Assembly (NCBI GenBank): GCA_046760905.1
Contig: JBHIFB010000053.1
Span: 1 to 19,268 of the forward strand
From: JBHIFB01 sp046760905
GTDB taxonomy: Bacteria > Gemmatimonadota > CAZMKB01
Direction of reading: 5' to 3'
DNA: 19,268 bases
Shown here: positions 1-8,568 of the stretch, piece after piece
How the letters are laid out: every line of letters begins with the position of its first letter
How positions within the stretch are numbered: position 1 is the stretch's first letter
Program-made: the position numbers and the translations under genes
Notes under the pieces: model-generated
The model's input: the letters and a program-made list of their open reading frames with translations, nothing else
Told to the model about the DNA's origin: nothing
The model's database searches: none

Positions 1-2
1 AG

Positions 3-257
3 TATGCAAAAGAGTCGGATGCCGGCCGTATGCTCATGTATAATTATCCCGCAAGCATACAGATGATGATGGAATCCATAAACAGGTATATCCCACAATA
101 CAGGTTGAGGCTGTTTTCCTGGTACCAAAAACACTCGGCGAAGCTACTGAGAGAAAAGTTCAGGGATAAGATGAATTGCATGTGGTGTCAGCTCAAAGAC
201 GTGAAAGAGATCCAGGATTGGTGTATCAGGCAGGGCTACGAGTGTGATGAGCTCTGA
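3..257 (+). CDS. 3' end of an unrecognised gene (partial at window edge)
   Basis: The frame is open from the first bases of the window, so the true start lies outside; an internal ATG at 30 should not be taken as the start. About 85 residues are visible. They are rich in Met, Tyr, Arg and Lys, contain a Cys-x-x-Trp-Cys-like stretch (CMWC) near the middle and end in a Cys-containing acidic tail. There is no signal peptide or membrane segment in the visible part, and I recognise no family. The stop codon lies inside the start of the sigma factor gene (14-bp overlap), so the two are probably cotranscribed and translationally coupled. Confidence that it is coding rests mainly on the open frame to the edge and the overlap typical of operons. 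Confidence 0.5.
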   Translation, partial: YAKESDAGRMLMYNYPASIQMMMESINRYIPQYRLRLFSWYQKHSAKLLREKFRDKMNCMWCQLKDVKEIQDWCIRQGYECDEL

Positions 258-789
258 CTGGGAGTGGTTTGAACGCGCAAAGGGAGGCGACGAATCGGCG
301 TGGCGGGAGCTGGTCGGCAGGTACGCACCCGGGCTCACAAGAATGACATTTCTCATCACGTGTTCTATGGCTACCGCCCAGGATCTTGTTCAGGAGACCT
401 TTCTGGAATTGTTCCGGAAAGGTCCCAGGCACAAACGCGGTAGCTTCAAAGCTTACCTGACGACTATCGCCTACCATCTTGCGCTGAAAGAGAAGAAACG
501 GCTGTGGCTGAAGCCGGGGCACTCACTTGATCATGTGAATACAGCAGATCGGGCCACAACTCCCCTCGATGGGGTGCTGTCGAAGGAACGTGACCGGGTC
601 ATTGCCGAGGTTATCATGTCGCTCGATAGTCATCACAGAGACATTCTCATCATGCGCTTCTACGGAGATCAAACTTACGAGGAAATTGCCCAGAAGACCG
701 ATTTGCCGATTGGAACAGTAAAATCGCGCCTGTTCTATGCAGTGAAATACTGCCGTGAGCGATTGCGCGGGAAAGGAATCCTGGAATGA
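244..789 (+). CDS. ECF-type RNA polymerase sigma factor (sigma-70 family)
   Basis: At 181 residues it has the usual length for a group 4 (extracytoplasmic function) sigma factor. Region 2 spans about residues 18-90, with the core-binding and -10-binding helix containing DLVQETFLELFR (48-58). After a short linker, region 4 spans about 115-175; its helix-turn-helix YEEIAQKTDLPIGTVKSRLF (145-164) would contact the -35 element. There is no region 1 or 3. The start is one of two adjacent ATGs (244 or 247) with only a weak Shine-Dalgarno; coupling to the preceding frame, which stops at 257, may drive its translation. The stop overlaps the next gene's start (ATGA). That gene encodes an anti-sigma factor, so this is a classical membrane-signalled sigma/anti-sigma pair. 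Its signal is unknown. The tricorn gene downstream carries an ECF-like promoter candidate. Confidence 0.93.
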   Translation: MMSSDWEWFERAKGGDESAWRELVGRYAPGLTRMTFLITCSMATAQDLVQETFLELFRKGPRHKRGSFKAYLTTIAYHLALKEKKRLWLKPGHSLDHVNTADRATTPLDGVLSKERDRVIAEVIMSLDSHHRDILIMRFYGDQTYEEIAQKTDLPIGTVKSRLFYAVKYCRERLRGKGILE

Positions 790-1157
790 ATCACCTGGAT
801 GAGGACAATCTTCTTAGGAGAGTTTTAGAGCTTCTGGAGGAAGATGAGCTTACCGAACAGGACAGACATCTTACCGGCTGTTCTCATTGTCAGGCCAGGC
901 TTGACAGGATGAAACAGGAGACAGAGCTCATCGGGAGCATCGAACCCGGATTCGATAAGCCGGTAATACCTTTGCCGAAGTCTCGCAAGATCCCTTTTTC
1001 GAGGTTGGTTAAGATTGCAGCATTGCTCATAATCGGGTTCGTAGCCGGCTACAGTGTCTCCGGCTATAGACGTAGCACAATTATCACAGTCATCCCTCAC
1101 CATGTCAGCTACACTCCAGAGTCACAGCCGTTGACTGGATTCACCGTATGCGAGTAG
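786..1157 (+). CDS. Membrane anti-sigma factor with zinc-binding ZAS motif
   Basis: 123 residues. The N-terminal cytoplasmic part carries a His-x3-Cys-x2-Cys motif (H28, C32, C35), the hallmark of zinc-binding anti-sigma domains that hold ECF sigma factors. A basic stretch (residues 65-76) precedes a single membrane helix at about 74-93, followed by a short extracytoplasmic tail of about 30 residues. Its start overlaps the sigma factor stop by 4 bp (ATGA), so production of the two is likely coupled. The short outer tail leaves little room for a sensory domain, so release may depend on proteolysis or a separate sensor. The motif and position make the role fairly secure; the signal cannot be told from sequence. 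Confidence 0.88.
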   Translation: MNHLDEDNLLRRVLELLEEDELTEQDRHLTGCSHCQARLDRMKQETELIGSIEPGFDKPVIPLPKSRKIPFSRLVKIAALLIIGFVAGYSVSGYRRSTIITVIPHHVSYTPESQPLTGFTVCE

Positions 1158-1236
1158 GGTGAGAAAACGGCGGGTTGGGAAAAAACCTGTCGCAGGCAAA
1201 GGTCCGGCCGCGAAGATTGTCTCAAGCTAATTACGC

Positions 1237-1262
1237 GGAAACTTTTCTTCTTCTAAACCGTA
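1237..1262 (+). promoter_or_regulatory. Candidate ECF-sigma promoter upstream of the tricorn gene
   Basis: GGAAAC (1237-1242) and CGTA (1259-1262) are separated by 16 bp, resembling the GGAAC / CGT pattern and spacing of many ECF sigma promoters. An ECF sigma gene lies just upstream, so it could be the cognate factor. The -35 has one extra A relative to the classical GGAAC, and a short motif like this can occur by chance. Confidence 0.3.
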
Positions 1263-1397
1263 GAATATATGAACAATCTTGCCGAATAACCCGTTATCAC
1301 GAAGCGGACATTCAGCATGTTACAAGCCGCCGTCTGGGCGCTTTATATCCATGCTAAAGTGTGAAAAATGAGCTGGAAGTACATATCAATCAAATAC

Positions 1398-1426
1398 TTG
1401 ACCCCTTCATTCATCTTTCATATTAT
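1398..1426 (+). promoter_or_regulatory. Sigma-70-like promoter for the tricorn protease gene
   Basis: TTGACC (1398-1403), a 17-bp spacer and TATTAT (1421-1426). Transcription would begin near 1433, giving a leader of about 70 nt before the ATG at 1503. This is a main reason for placing the protein start at 1503 and not at the upstream in-frame ATG at 1368. Confidence 0.55.
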
Positions 1427-1502
1427 CAGTCAAACTATTATTATGAATTGTCAGGATTTAAGTTCATCAGCGAGGAAAAATCACGGAGAAGGGAGATCTG
1501 CG

Positions 1503-4500
1503 ATGAGTAAGAGCTTCTTGAAGACACATCTTTTAATTGAGATATCAGCCGTCTTAATAGCCGCACTTCTTACGATGAATCTATACCGGATGAGCTCGGC
1601 ATCGGAGATGAGACCTCTGATGCGCTTCCCCGATGTTTGTGATGACATAATTGTATTCGTCTATGGCGAGGATATATGGTCGGTTCCCGCAGAAGGTGGT
1701 GTTGCAACACGGTTGACCATCCATGATGGAGCAGAGCGGTTCCCGAAATTTTCTCCGGATGGGACAATGATCGCTTTCACAGGGGAGTATGACGGTAACA
1801 CCGATGTCTATGTGATGAATGTACACGGCGGGGACATAACCCGTGTGACTTACAATCCCAGCTATGACGAGGTGGTCGGCTGGCATCCCACGAGCAATAA
1901 GATACTTTTCCGCTCATTCCGACACAGCTACCAGAGTTTCAGCCGCCTGTTTCTCATCTCACCGGACGGAAAAGATCTCGAGGAGTTGATTCTTCACGAA
2001 GCCTCCCAGGGTAGCTTCTCGCCGGACGGTAACCAGATAGCATACAACCGGGTTTCCAGGGAGAACAGGACATGGAAGCGCTATCAGGGCGGTACGGCCC
2101 AGGATATCTACCTCTTCGACTTCGTCCATATGAAGGATCGCAGGCTCACGGACTTCCCTGGCACAGACCGGATACCGATGTGGATCGGTAACAAGATATA
2201 CTTCAGCTCTGACCGTGATCGCACCTTGAACATCTATGCCTATGACGTGGAGACAGAAGAAATCGAACAGATCACCCACCACACGGAATACGATGTTCGC
2301 CGCCCCAGCATGGGTGGTGATATGATCGTCTACGAGCTTGGCGGGTCGCTCTGGCTGCTCGATACCAGCACCAATGAGACAAAACAGGTCCCGGTAGAGA
2401 TACAAACAGACGCCCCCGAATTGCGCCCCTACATCAAGAAGGTGGATGAGTTCATCACCGACATCGATTGCTCACCCGGCGGCGAGCGGGCTCTCGTCGT
2501 GGCCAGGGGAGAAGTGTTCACCGTTCCGAAGGAGGAGGGGCCGATTCGCAATCTCAGCCAGGACTGCGCTAGCCGGGAAAAGGACGCAGTCTGGTCTCCT
2601 GATGGGAAACAGATCGCCTACCTCTCAGACAAGAGCGGCGAGTACGAGATCTATCTGGTGGATCCCAAAGGTGATGAAGAAGCCATCCGGCTCACCCACC
2701 ACGAGAATGGCTATCGCCACACTCTCCGCTGGTCACCAGATAGTAAGAAAATCGCCTTCGCCGACCAGACGCTTCGCTGTTACTACCTCGATGTGGAGAC
2801 GAAGAAGATCACCGAGGTGGACAAGGCCTATTACGAAAACATTGATGTGTCTCTGGATCTAAAACCCATATCCGATTTCTCCTGGTCACCCGACAGCCGC
2901 TACCTCGCCTATTCGAAGATGGGCGCAGACCTCGTCTACAAGGTCTACATCTACTCCCTCGATACAGGAGAGACCCGCTGCGTGAGCAACGGCTTATTCA
3001 ACGACTTCGGTCCGGTATTCTCAAGTGACGGAGAGCATCTTTTCTTCGTATCCAACCGCCGCTTCGATCCAACGTTTTGCGATTTCGAATGGGAAATGGT
3101 TTATAAGAAAGTAGCAGGAATTTACTGCCTGACTTTGCAAAAGGAAGGCGAACCGCTTCTACCATTCGAAAGCGATGAGGCAGAGGTTGACGAAGGGAAT
3201 GGTGAGAAGAAGAAGGAAGAGGAGGATGAGGAGGAGGAAAAACCCTTGAAGGTGAAGATAGATTTCGATGGCATCGCAGAAAGGATAGAAGCCCTCCCCC
3301 TGGATCGAGGGAATTACAGGAATCTGGCAGTGAATGAATCTTCGATCTTCTATCTGAACAAGGACGAAGGGGATTTCAACCGTTTCGAATTCCGCAAGGT
3401 TGGACCACGTGACCTCTACAGATTCTCTTTCGAGGACAGGGAGGAGAAAACTGTCATAAAGGGTATTGACGAATACAAGCTCTCGGCCGACGGTTCGAGC
3501 ATCGTCTACAAGAAGGACAATTCAATCGGCATAATCGACGCGAGCGCGGAAGATTCAGAGGGAAAGAGCCTGGACCTCTCCGACTTGAAGATGCTGCTCG
3601 ATCCACTGGCGGAGTGGACTCAGATATATAACGAAGCCTGGCGCATGGAACGCGATTTCTACTATGAGCCGAACATGCACGGGGTCGACTGGGAAGCGAT
3701 GAAGGAGAAATACGGGCGATTGATGCCGTATGCATCGTGCCGCCAGGACATTCGATTCATCATTGGTGAGCTCATCGGGGAACTCAGCACCTCCCACACT
3801 TATGTATTCGGCGGAGACAGAAAGCGTGAGGCGGAGCGGGTAAATGTCGGCATGCTGGGAGTCGACTGGGAAATCGATAAGGCGAGCAACCGGTACCGCA
3901 TCAAGAAGATCTACCGGGTGCCAGACTGGACTCGTGAGGTGGTTCCACCGCTTGTCAGACCGGGAATCGATGTGAAGGAAGGGGATTACCTCCTTGAGGT
4001 TAACGGGCGAGAGGTTACTGCCGATTTGAACATCTATAGCTACTTCGTCGACCTCGCAGACAAGCAGGTTACACTTCTCGTAAACGGGAAACCAACTAAA
4101 AAAGGGGCGAGTGAGATAACTGTCAAACCGCTTTCTAGCGAGTTCACACTCAGGTATCTCGACTGGGTGGAGCACAACCGCCTGCTGGTGGAGGAGGCTT
4201 CCGGCGGCAAGATCGGTTACATCCACCTGCCTGACACGTATACGGGTTCGGCACGGGAATTCCCCAAGTACTTCTATTCCCAGACACGCAAGCAGGGGCT
4301 GATCATCGACGGTCGCTTTAACGGCGGTGGCCTCGATCCTGCAATCTTCCTCCAGCGGCTTAACAAAAAGGTCCTCGCTTACTGGACACGCAGGTACTCA
4401 CACGATCAGACGGATCCGGCTGTCGTGACACGTGCGCACATGGTCATGCTGACGAACAAGATGGCGGGATCAGGGGGAGACATGCTCCCCATGGAATTCC

Positions 4501-4808
4501 AGATGCTCGGGATGGGACCCGTGATCGGAACGCGTACATGGGGAGGTCTGGTCGGCTTATCCATGTGGATCCCCCTCATCGACGGTGGGGGTCTCTCAGC
4601 GCCAGACTACCGGATATATGACTCACAGGGGAAATGGATCGTCGAGAACGAAGGTGTCCAACCCGATATAGTGGTCGACCTCGATCCGGTTGAAATGTCA
4701 CGAGGTCACGACGCGCAGCTTGAAAAGGCAATCGAGGTTCTCATGAAAAAAATCGAGGAGGACCCGAGGCCATGGCCCGAGCACGAACCTTTCAAAGTGG
4801 AAAGGTAA
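1503..4808 (+). CDS. Tricorn-type serine protease (secreted; S41 family)
   Basis: 1101 residues from the ATG at 1503, preceded by a good Shine-Dalgarno and followed by a signal peptide or N-terminal anchor (about residues 1-35). Order of parts: a first beta-propeller with PD40/WD40-like repeats (FSPDG, SPDGN; about 35-300), a second propeller (WSPDGK, WSPDSK; about 300-640), an unusual Lys/Glu-rich linker (556-580), a tricorn C1 helical domain (about 690-770), a PDZ domain (about 781-866) and a C-terminal S41-like peptidase domain. The tricorn tetrad is recognisable: S764-H765 in TSHTYV, the nucleophile S990 in MAGSGGD and a Glu in ENEGVQPD (likely E1048). Tricorn degrades peptides released by larger proteases; export suggests periplasmic or surface work here. 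Size, order and catalytic residues match the family, so the call is strong. Confidence 0.95.
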   Translation: MSKSFLKTHLLIEISAVLIAALLTMNLYRMSSASEMRPLMRFPDVCDDIIVFVYGEDIWSVPAEGGVATRLTIHDGAERFPKFSPDGTMIAFTGEYDGNTDVYVMNVHGGDITRVTYNPSYDEVVGWHPTSNKILFRSFRHSYQSFSRLFLISPDGKDLEELILHEASQGSFSPDGNQIAYNRVSRENRTWKRYQGGTAQDIYLFDFVHMKDRRLTDFPGTDRIPMWIGNKIYFSSDRDRTLNIYAYDVETEEIEQITHHTEYDVRRPSMGGDMIVYELGGSLWLLDTSTNETKQVPVEIQTDAPELRPYIKKVDEFITDIDCSPGGERALVVARGEVFTVPKEEGPIRNLSQDCASREKDAVWSPDGKQIAYLSDKSGEYEIYLVDPKGDEEAIRLTHHENGYRHTLRWSPDSKKIAFADQTLRCYYLDVETKKITEVDKAYYENIDVSLDLKPISDFSWSPDSRYLAYSKMGADLVYKVYIYSLDTGETRCVSNGLFNDFGPVFSSDGEHLFFVSNRRFDPTFCDFEWEMVYKKVAGIYCLTLQKEGEPLLPFESDEAEVDEGNGEKKKEEEDEEEEKPLKVKIDFDGIAERIEALPLDRGNYRNLAVNESSIFYLNKDEGDFNRFEFRKVGPRDLYRFSFEDREEKTVIKGIDEYKLSADGSSIVYKKDNSIGIIDASAEDSEGKSLDLSDLKMLLDPLAEWTQIYNEAWRMERDFYYEPNMHGVDWEAMKEKYGRLMPYASCRQDIRFIIGELIGELSTSHTYVFGGDRKREAERVNVGMLGVDWEIDKASNRYRIKKIYRVPDWTREVVPPLVRPGIDVKEGDYLLEVNGREVTADLNIYSYFVDLADKQVTLLVNGKPTKKGASEITVKPLSSEFTLRYLDWVEHNRLLVEEASGGKIGYIHLPDTYTGSAREFPKYFYSQTRKQGLIIDGRFNGGGLDPAIFLQRLNKKVLAYWTRRYSHDQTDPAVVTRAHMVMLTNKMAGSGGDMLPMEFQMLGMGPVIGTRTWGGLVGLSMWIPLIDGGGLSAPDYRIYDSQGKWIVENEGVQPDIVVDLDPVEMSRGHDAQLEKAIEVLMKKIEEDPRPWPEHEPFKVER

Positions 4809-4995
4809 ATTAAAAAACGATACAGACCTCAGCACCACCCTAGTAGTTAATGTCATAATGTCCGCCATAAGACACACGATGGCTGATGTTTACTACCGCT
4901 TTTCTCCTGGGAAATGTCAAGACGAGGGAGGAGAGGGCTGCAACGGGCTTTTTCAGCTGGAGTAACTATATCTTCTTGGCTTGATTATTATCGAT

Positions 4996-6954
4996 TTAAT
5001 TAACCTGCTCCACCGCCGGAGCATCTTCACACGGACTGTCCGGAATCGGATACGAGTAGTACACCACACAGGCTGCATCTGGAAGGATCACGGCTCTGGC
5101 ACGAAGCATCCTATCCGCGTAGTTGACGTTAGGACCGCTTCGGGAAGCCGGATCCACAAACCAGTAGAAGAATGTTTGCCATCCAGGGGATAATTTACCT
5201 GCCGCCTGATCCTTGAACAACAGAAGCTGTGATTCAATGAAATCGTGAGACCGTTCGATCCAAGCGGATCGCCTTTCTTCGATAATCGCCCGGATGGGCT
5301 TGAGATACTCGGGCAGTTCCCTCAGAGGAGGATCGACCTCGCACACCCTCTCAACCAGCTCTTCCCGCAGCAGTCGCGTCCTGAGCAGCTGTGCCCATTG
5401 TTTAGCCTCAGACTCTGATATCTCTTCCGCCTCTTTGTCCAATTCTGCCGCCTGCTGGATCATTCGCCACTCGGGTAAAGGATCCAGCCATATGCGATCG
5501 ATAAACACAACAGTACCGTTATAGTTGTCCAAATAAGACTTTCGCACAGGTGCTATGCTCTGCACTGGAAGACCAGTATAATACTGCAGTACAAGGTGAT
5601 TATTCGGCCAAGTATATAACCTTGTTGATGGTTCGAAATCCTGATCTCGTAAATACTGAATCAACGGCTGCAGTCCCTTCGAGCTGCCCTTCGTGATCCC
5701 TCTCGGACCTATACACATCCCCGTGGCGGCAAGGAAGACAATGATGATGGTGGGAGGTAAAAGCAATGCCTTTCGGGGTTCGAGAACGGAGCATGCGTCT
5801 GTGAGCACAATCGATGATAGGAGGATTCCCGGCACTACATTGAGCAATGATATTCGCCTGGGAAATAAGCTTGTGGCTGGATTAAACAGCATGAACAGAA
5901 CAAACCCTATTAACATCCAAATCAACAGCATGCTATATGCGGTGCGGTGACGAATAAATGGTTCAAAAAACCGTTGTGGCAGCCGATTGTGAAAGGCTGT
6001 AATGACAAACGCGAACAGCAAAAGTGTGCCGAATAAGAATAGCATGCCCAGCCGGTCGCCAATCACGAGCCACAAGTATGTCGGAAAATCCAGAAACTCC
6101 CAGACACTGGGAATCTTCCCCAGTGTATGCAGGAAACCAGTGAGTAAGATCCACGGCACTGCGCCCGCAAAGAGGATTAGAGCCGTCGTCAACACCTTGC
6201 GAAACAAATGCTGATGTCCACGCATCATTATCAGCGATAGTATCAGAATCCCAACCATAATCGAGCTCGCGAGAATTTGCGTATGGAACAGGAGCACGAG
6301 GAGAATGCCACAAAGCAAGAAATCCCGCCACTTCCCTCTCTGGATTATACGCCATATCATGATCCCACATGCAGTTATAAGCATCAATGTGGCCGCATAG
6401 TAACGAGCCTGGAATCCGAACCAGACACTGATGTGGGCGAACGAACCGGCCAATAGCGCCGACCAACCTGCTGCTGAACCGCCCATTTCACGACCGAGCT
6501 GGAACAACAACAACAAGAATAACAAGCTAAAGAGTACGGCTGGTAATCTAGGCACGATAGTTCTCAACACTATATCCTCGTCACTGTGGAGGACTGAGAA
6601 TTCAGGTAACGGTTCGTCTGGACGAATATCGAACAAAGCGAGAGATGCGGCTATAGTATAGAGTGGAAACCAGCCGTGGTAGATAGCCATTCCGCGGTCA
6701 GAGTAATTGATGTCTTTGAATTCGTATTCATCGCTTTCGGGCCACTCCTCTATTGGAAAATTCTCATAGAGCGGCAGCCCAAGATAATGGTCAGTCGGGA
6801 CGCCGTGCTTAAGGATCGTAAGTGCATTGACGGCCGACTCCGCCTCGTCGATCCAAAGCGGGCGGCTTCCAATAATTACCACGCGAACCCACATTCCGGC
6901 AGCGAGCACAACAACCAGTATGATCCCCCCCAACCAGTGAGACCGCCAACTCAT
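4996..6954 (-). CDS. GT-C fold membrane glycosyltransferase (GT39/ArnT-PMT-like)
   Basis: 652 residues from the ATG at 6954; the frame also permits 7074, adding a 40-residue basic extension. I favour 6954 because it begins just before the first membrane helix, though neither start has a good Shine-Dalgarno. The first helix (about 9-28) is followed by an Asp-Glu in the first outer loop (WIDEAES, D36-E37), the catalytic signature of GT-C enzymes that use a lipid-linked sugar. Many further hydrophobic helices follow to about residue 430, then a soluble C-terminal part of about 200 residues outside the membrane. Enzymes of this fold move a sugar from a polyprenyl-phosphate donor to protein, lipid or glycan. 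It lies downstream of the broken beta-helix gene on the same strand, with no clear promoter of its own, so it is likely cotranscribed. Substrate unknown. Confidence 0.8.
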   Translation of the reverse strand: MSWRSHWLGGIILVVVLAAGMWVRVVIIGSRPLWIDEAESAVNALTILKHGVPTDHYLGLPLYENFPIEEWPESDEYEFKDINYSDRGMAIYHGWFPLYTIAASLALFDIRPDEPLPEFSVLHSDEDIVLRTIVPRLPAVLFSLLFLLLLFQLGREMGGSAAGWSALLAGSFAHISVWFGFQARYYAATLMLITACGIMIWRIIQRGKWRDFLLCGILLVLLFHTQILASSIMVGILILSLIMMRGHQHLFRKVLTTALILFAGAVPWILLTGFLHTLGKIPSVWEFLDFPTYLWLVIGDRLGMLFLFGTLLLFAFVITAFHNRLPQRFFEPFIRHRTAYSMLLIWMLIGFVLFMLFNPATSLFPRRISLLNVVPGILLSSIVLTDACSVLEPRKALLLPPTIIIVFLAATGMCIGPRGITKGSSKGLQPLIQYLRDQDFEPSTRLYTWPNNHLVLQYYTGLPVQSIAPVRKSYLDNYNGTVVFIDRIWLDPLPEWRMIQQAAELDKEAEEISESEAKQWAQLLRTRLLREELVERVCEVDPPLRELPEYLKPIRAIIEERRSAWIERSHDFIESQLLLFKDQAAGKLSPGWQTFFYWFVDPASRSGPNVNYADRMLRARAVILPDAACVVYYSYPIPDSPCEDAPAVEQVN

Positions 6955-7013
6955 TTCAAATATACGGGAGAAATGCCTTATACGTGTATTCGTTTGGGAA
7001 CCTTTCTTCCTGT

Positions 7014-7032
7014 TTGAGAATGGCTTTCTCAA
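7014..7032 (+). repeat. Short perfect inverted repeat (hairpin)
   Basis: TTGAGAA, a 5-nt loop, then TTCTCAA: a 7-bp perfect stem. On the plus strand it is followed by TTTTC. It lies between the beta-helix gene and the preferred start of the membrane glycosyltransferase, which fits this stretch being intergenic. Function unclear; it is A/T-rich and could be chance. Confidence 0.3.
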
Positions 7033-7139
7033 TTTTCTGTTTGATGGGAAAGCATAGAATTGGCTCACGAGCATTCCCTGAGGTGGCCGCCATGAGACGG
7101 GTAACAGAAGTTCAGCCGGAAAAAAGCAATTTTTCGATA

Positions 7140-8225
7140 CTAATCCCCGGATACTATCGAAATTTCACAGCGATCCTCATCCACATATGTTCCTGTCTCA
7201 GAGCTCGTAAGCACTGTTTTCAGGATGCACGAAAACCCATCACTAAGGCCGTATGGCACATCGAGTCGCATGGTACCGTCCAGACAAGATCCTGCCGGGA
7301 TTGGCACACCGGATGGAGGAATGGGACCTCTCAGAAGATACTCGGACCCGTTCTGAAGCCTCGCTATGAGCTCGACCTGCACGGGAAACGAATCATCCTG
7401 GAGCATGTTTTCTGCAATCAGTATCAGTTCCAGGACATCCCCGGGAGACAGGATCACGTCATTCGGTGAACACGAGATGGAGATGAAAGGGAAATGCCAG
7501 GACCCCATGTCGGACCTGGTCCCATCAGGGTCCTGCTCAGCCGGATTCCCGGCGTCTATACAGGGTGAATTCTCGCTAAGGCCGAAGTCGAATCCCACCG
7601 GATTTACAAGAAGCGGATCCACATTGATCTCACCGGTTCCAGGCGATGGGGAGAAACTCTCCCAGGTATCACCACCTCAGCCGACGCAAAATGCCATGTA
7701 ATTCCCTCCGAGGTTGTTCCATACATCGTTGTACTGTATCACAGGCAGCAAGTCCTCATCTACAGCGATCCCCATCCCGGAGTTATTGGCGATGATGTTG
7801 TTTTCGATAGTGACCTGCGCGAGCACGGCTCTGACCCCATCCACTCCACCGTAAATCGTGTTCCCTCTGATCAGACCATCAGCACCATCCTGGTAGTGAA
7901 GGGTGTAATGCCCACCATACAGTACACAGTCGCTGATATCGAGGGAAGAACCGCTCATCACAAGTATGTCGGTGTTCAGAAGAGAGCATACGGCATCGTT
8001 CCCACGGATACAGCAGCTCACTCCGCTCGGGATTGTGAGAGGACCTATGTAGACCTCCCCTCTCTCGAGAATCATCAGCTTATCATAACCATCTCCTGGT
8101 CCCGCACTGTGATACACTGATTGAAGGAGTGTAGAACAGTACAGATTCCCTGTTCCCAGTAGGAGAAAGAGTGATGCGAGAATGCCCGGAAGCATGGTGA
8201 CAGAATGATGACGCATGTAATTCAT
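7140..8225 (-). pseudogene. Secreted parallel beta-helix protein gene interrupted by an in-frame TGA
   Basis: Two open stretches (8225-7677 and 7676-7140) lie in the same frame, separated only by a TGA at 7679-7677. Read through, they give about 361 residues. There is a signal peptide (about 1-30), then a right-handed beta-helix region rich in N/G/D turns (repeats such as IRGNTIYGG, IENNIIANN, IQYNDVWNN), then the motif DPLLVNP...SPCIDAGNP...DPDGTRSDMG that typically closes such secreted helices, then a beta-sandwich-like C-terminal part of about 110 residues. The TGA falls in the Gly-rich turn between the last repeat and the closing motif, as one base change would produce. There is no frameshift and sequence quality stays protein-like on both sides, so the lesion is recent, a sequencing error, or tolerated. 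The promoter and Shine-Dalgarno (8231-8237) are intact. The protein probably binds or acts on surface carbohydrate, but no catalytic site is evident. Confidence 0.75.
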
Positions 8226-8339
8226 CCTTGACCTCCTGGTACAGAGTTTGCGTACTGCAAGAATACGGAAATCCCTCGAGACGAAGACATGATAATGGAA
8301 TCTCCTACGGTTTGACCAAGCCTGGTATTCATAAAGTTA

Positions 8340-8368
8340 ACTATATCATATACCTATGATCATGTCAA
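8340..8368 (-). promoter_or_regulatory. Sigma-70 promoter for the beta-helix gene
   Basis: Read on the minus strand: TTGACA (8368-8363), a 17-bp spacer and TATAGT (8345-8340). Transcription would start near 8333, leaving a leader of about 107 nt before the ATG at 8225, which has an AGGAGGT Shine-Dalgarno at 8237-8231. Confidence 0.7.
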
Positions 8369-8527
8369 CTCGATAAGCCTGAATTGGGTATGGTCTTAAA
8401 CCAGCTCGATGACCTGCCACTCCCCGCAAAAGTAGAACCCGCCCGATCAAGTTACCAGTTGCATGAGGAGCGAATCTGGTAAGGATTGGGCACCGGTCTC
8501 GGCTAATGTCGGTCCCTGAATATCAAG

Positions 8528-8556
8528 AGGTCTCTGAAAAAGTCTTTCAGAGACCT
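8528..8556. repeat. Perfect 12-bp palindrome upstream of the propeller gene promoter
   Basis: AGGTCTCTGAAA, a 5-nt loop (AAGTC) and TTTCAGAGACCT form a perfect 12-bp stem. It ends 12 bp before the -35 of the propeller gene promoter. No plus-strand gene lies upstream that would need a terminator, and no T-run follows it. An operator for a dimeric regulator or a relic of a mobile repeat are both possible. Confidence 0.6.
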
Positions 8557-8568
8557 AATCAAATGTGA

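Larger units (their letters stand above)
1158..1502 (+). other. Intergenic region with tricorn promoter candidates
   Basis: About 345 bp without a convincing gene. A 60-codon frame from a TTG at 1175 lacks a ribosome site and has an atypical composition. The ATG at 1368, in frame with the tricorn gene, would lie upstream of the sigma-70-like promoter at 1398-1426 and gives a non-signal N-terminus. I therefore treat the region as untranslated. It holds an ECF-like promoter candidate (1237-1262), a sigma-70-like promoter (1398-1426) and the tricorn Shine-Dalgarno (about 1485-1494). Confidence 0.6.

Noticed and set aside
1175..1357. 60-codon frame from a TTG start after the anti-sigma gene
   Set aside because: No ribosome site, odd composition, no recognisable motif, and it overlaps promoter-like elements.
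1368..1502. Upstream in-frame ATG as the tricorn start
   Set aside because: It lies upstream of the sigma-70-like promoter at 1398-1426, has no Shine-Dalgarno and would bury the signal peptide that starts at 1503.
4875..4920. Minus-strand TTGACA at about 4915-4920 as a promoter
   Set aside because: The element 17 bp downstream is a poor -10, and no minus-strand gene follows it.
4921..4980. Terminator-like sequence between the convergent tricorn and glycosyltransferase genes
   Set aside because: The similar blocks (GGGCT) are direct, not inverted, so no stable stem forms before the T-run.
7677..7679. TGA read as selenocysteine or as glycine (alternative code)
   Set aside because: Other genes here end in TGA, so the code is standard, and secreted beta-helix proteins are not known selenoproteins. 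I could not see a convincing SECIS-type hairpin directly after the codon.
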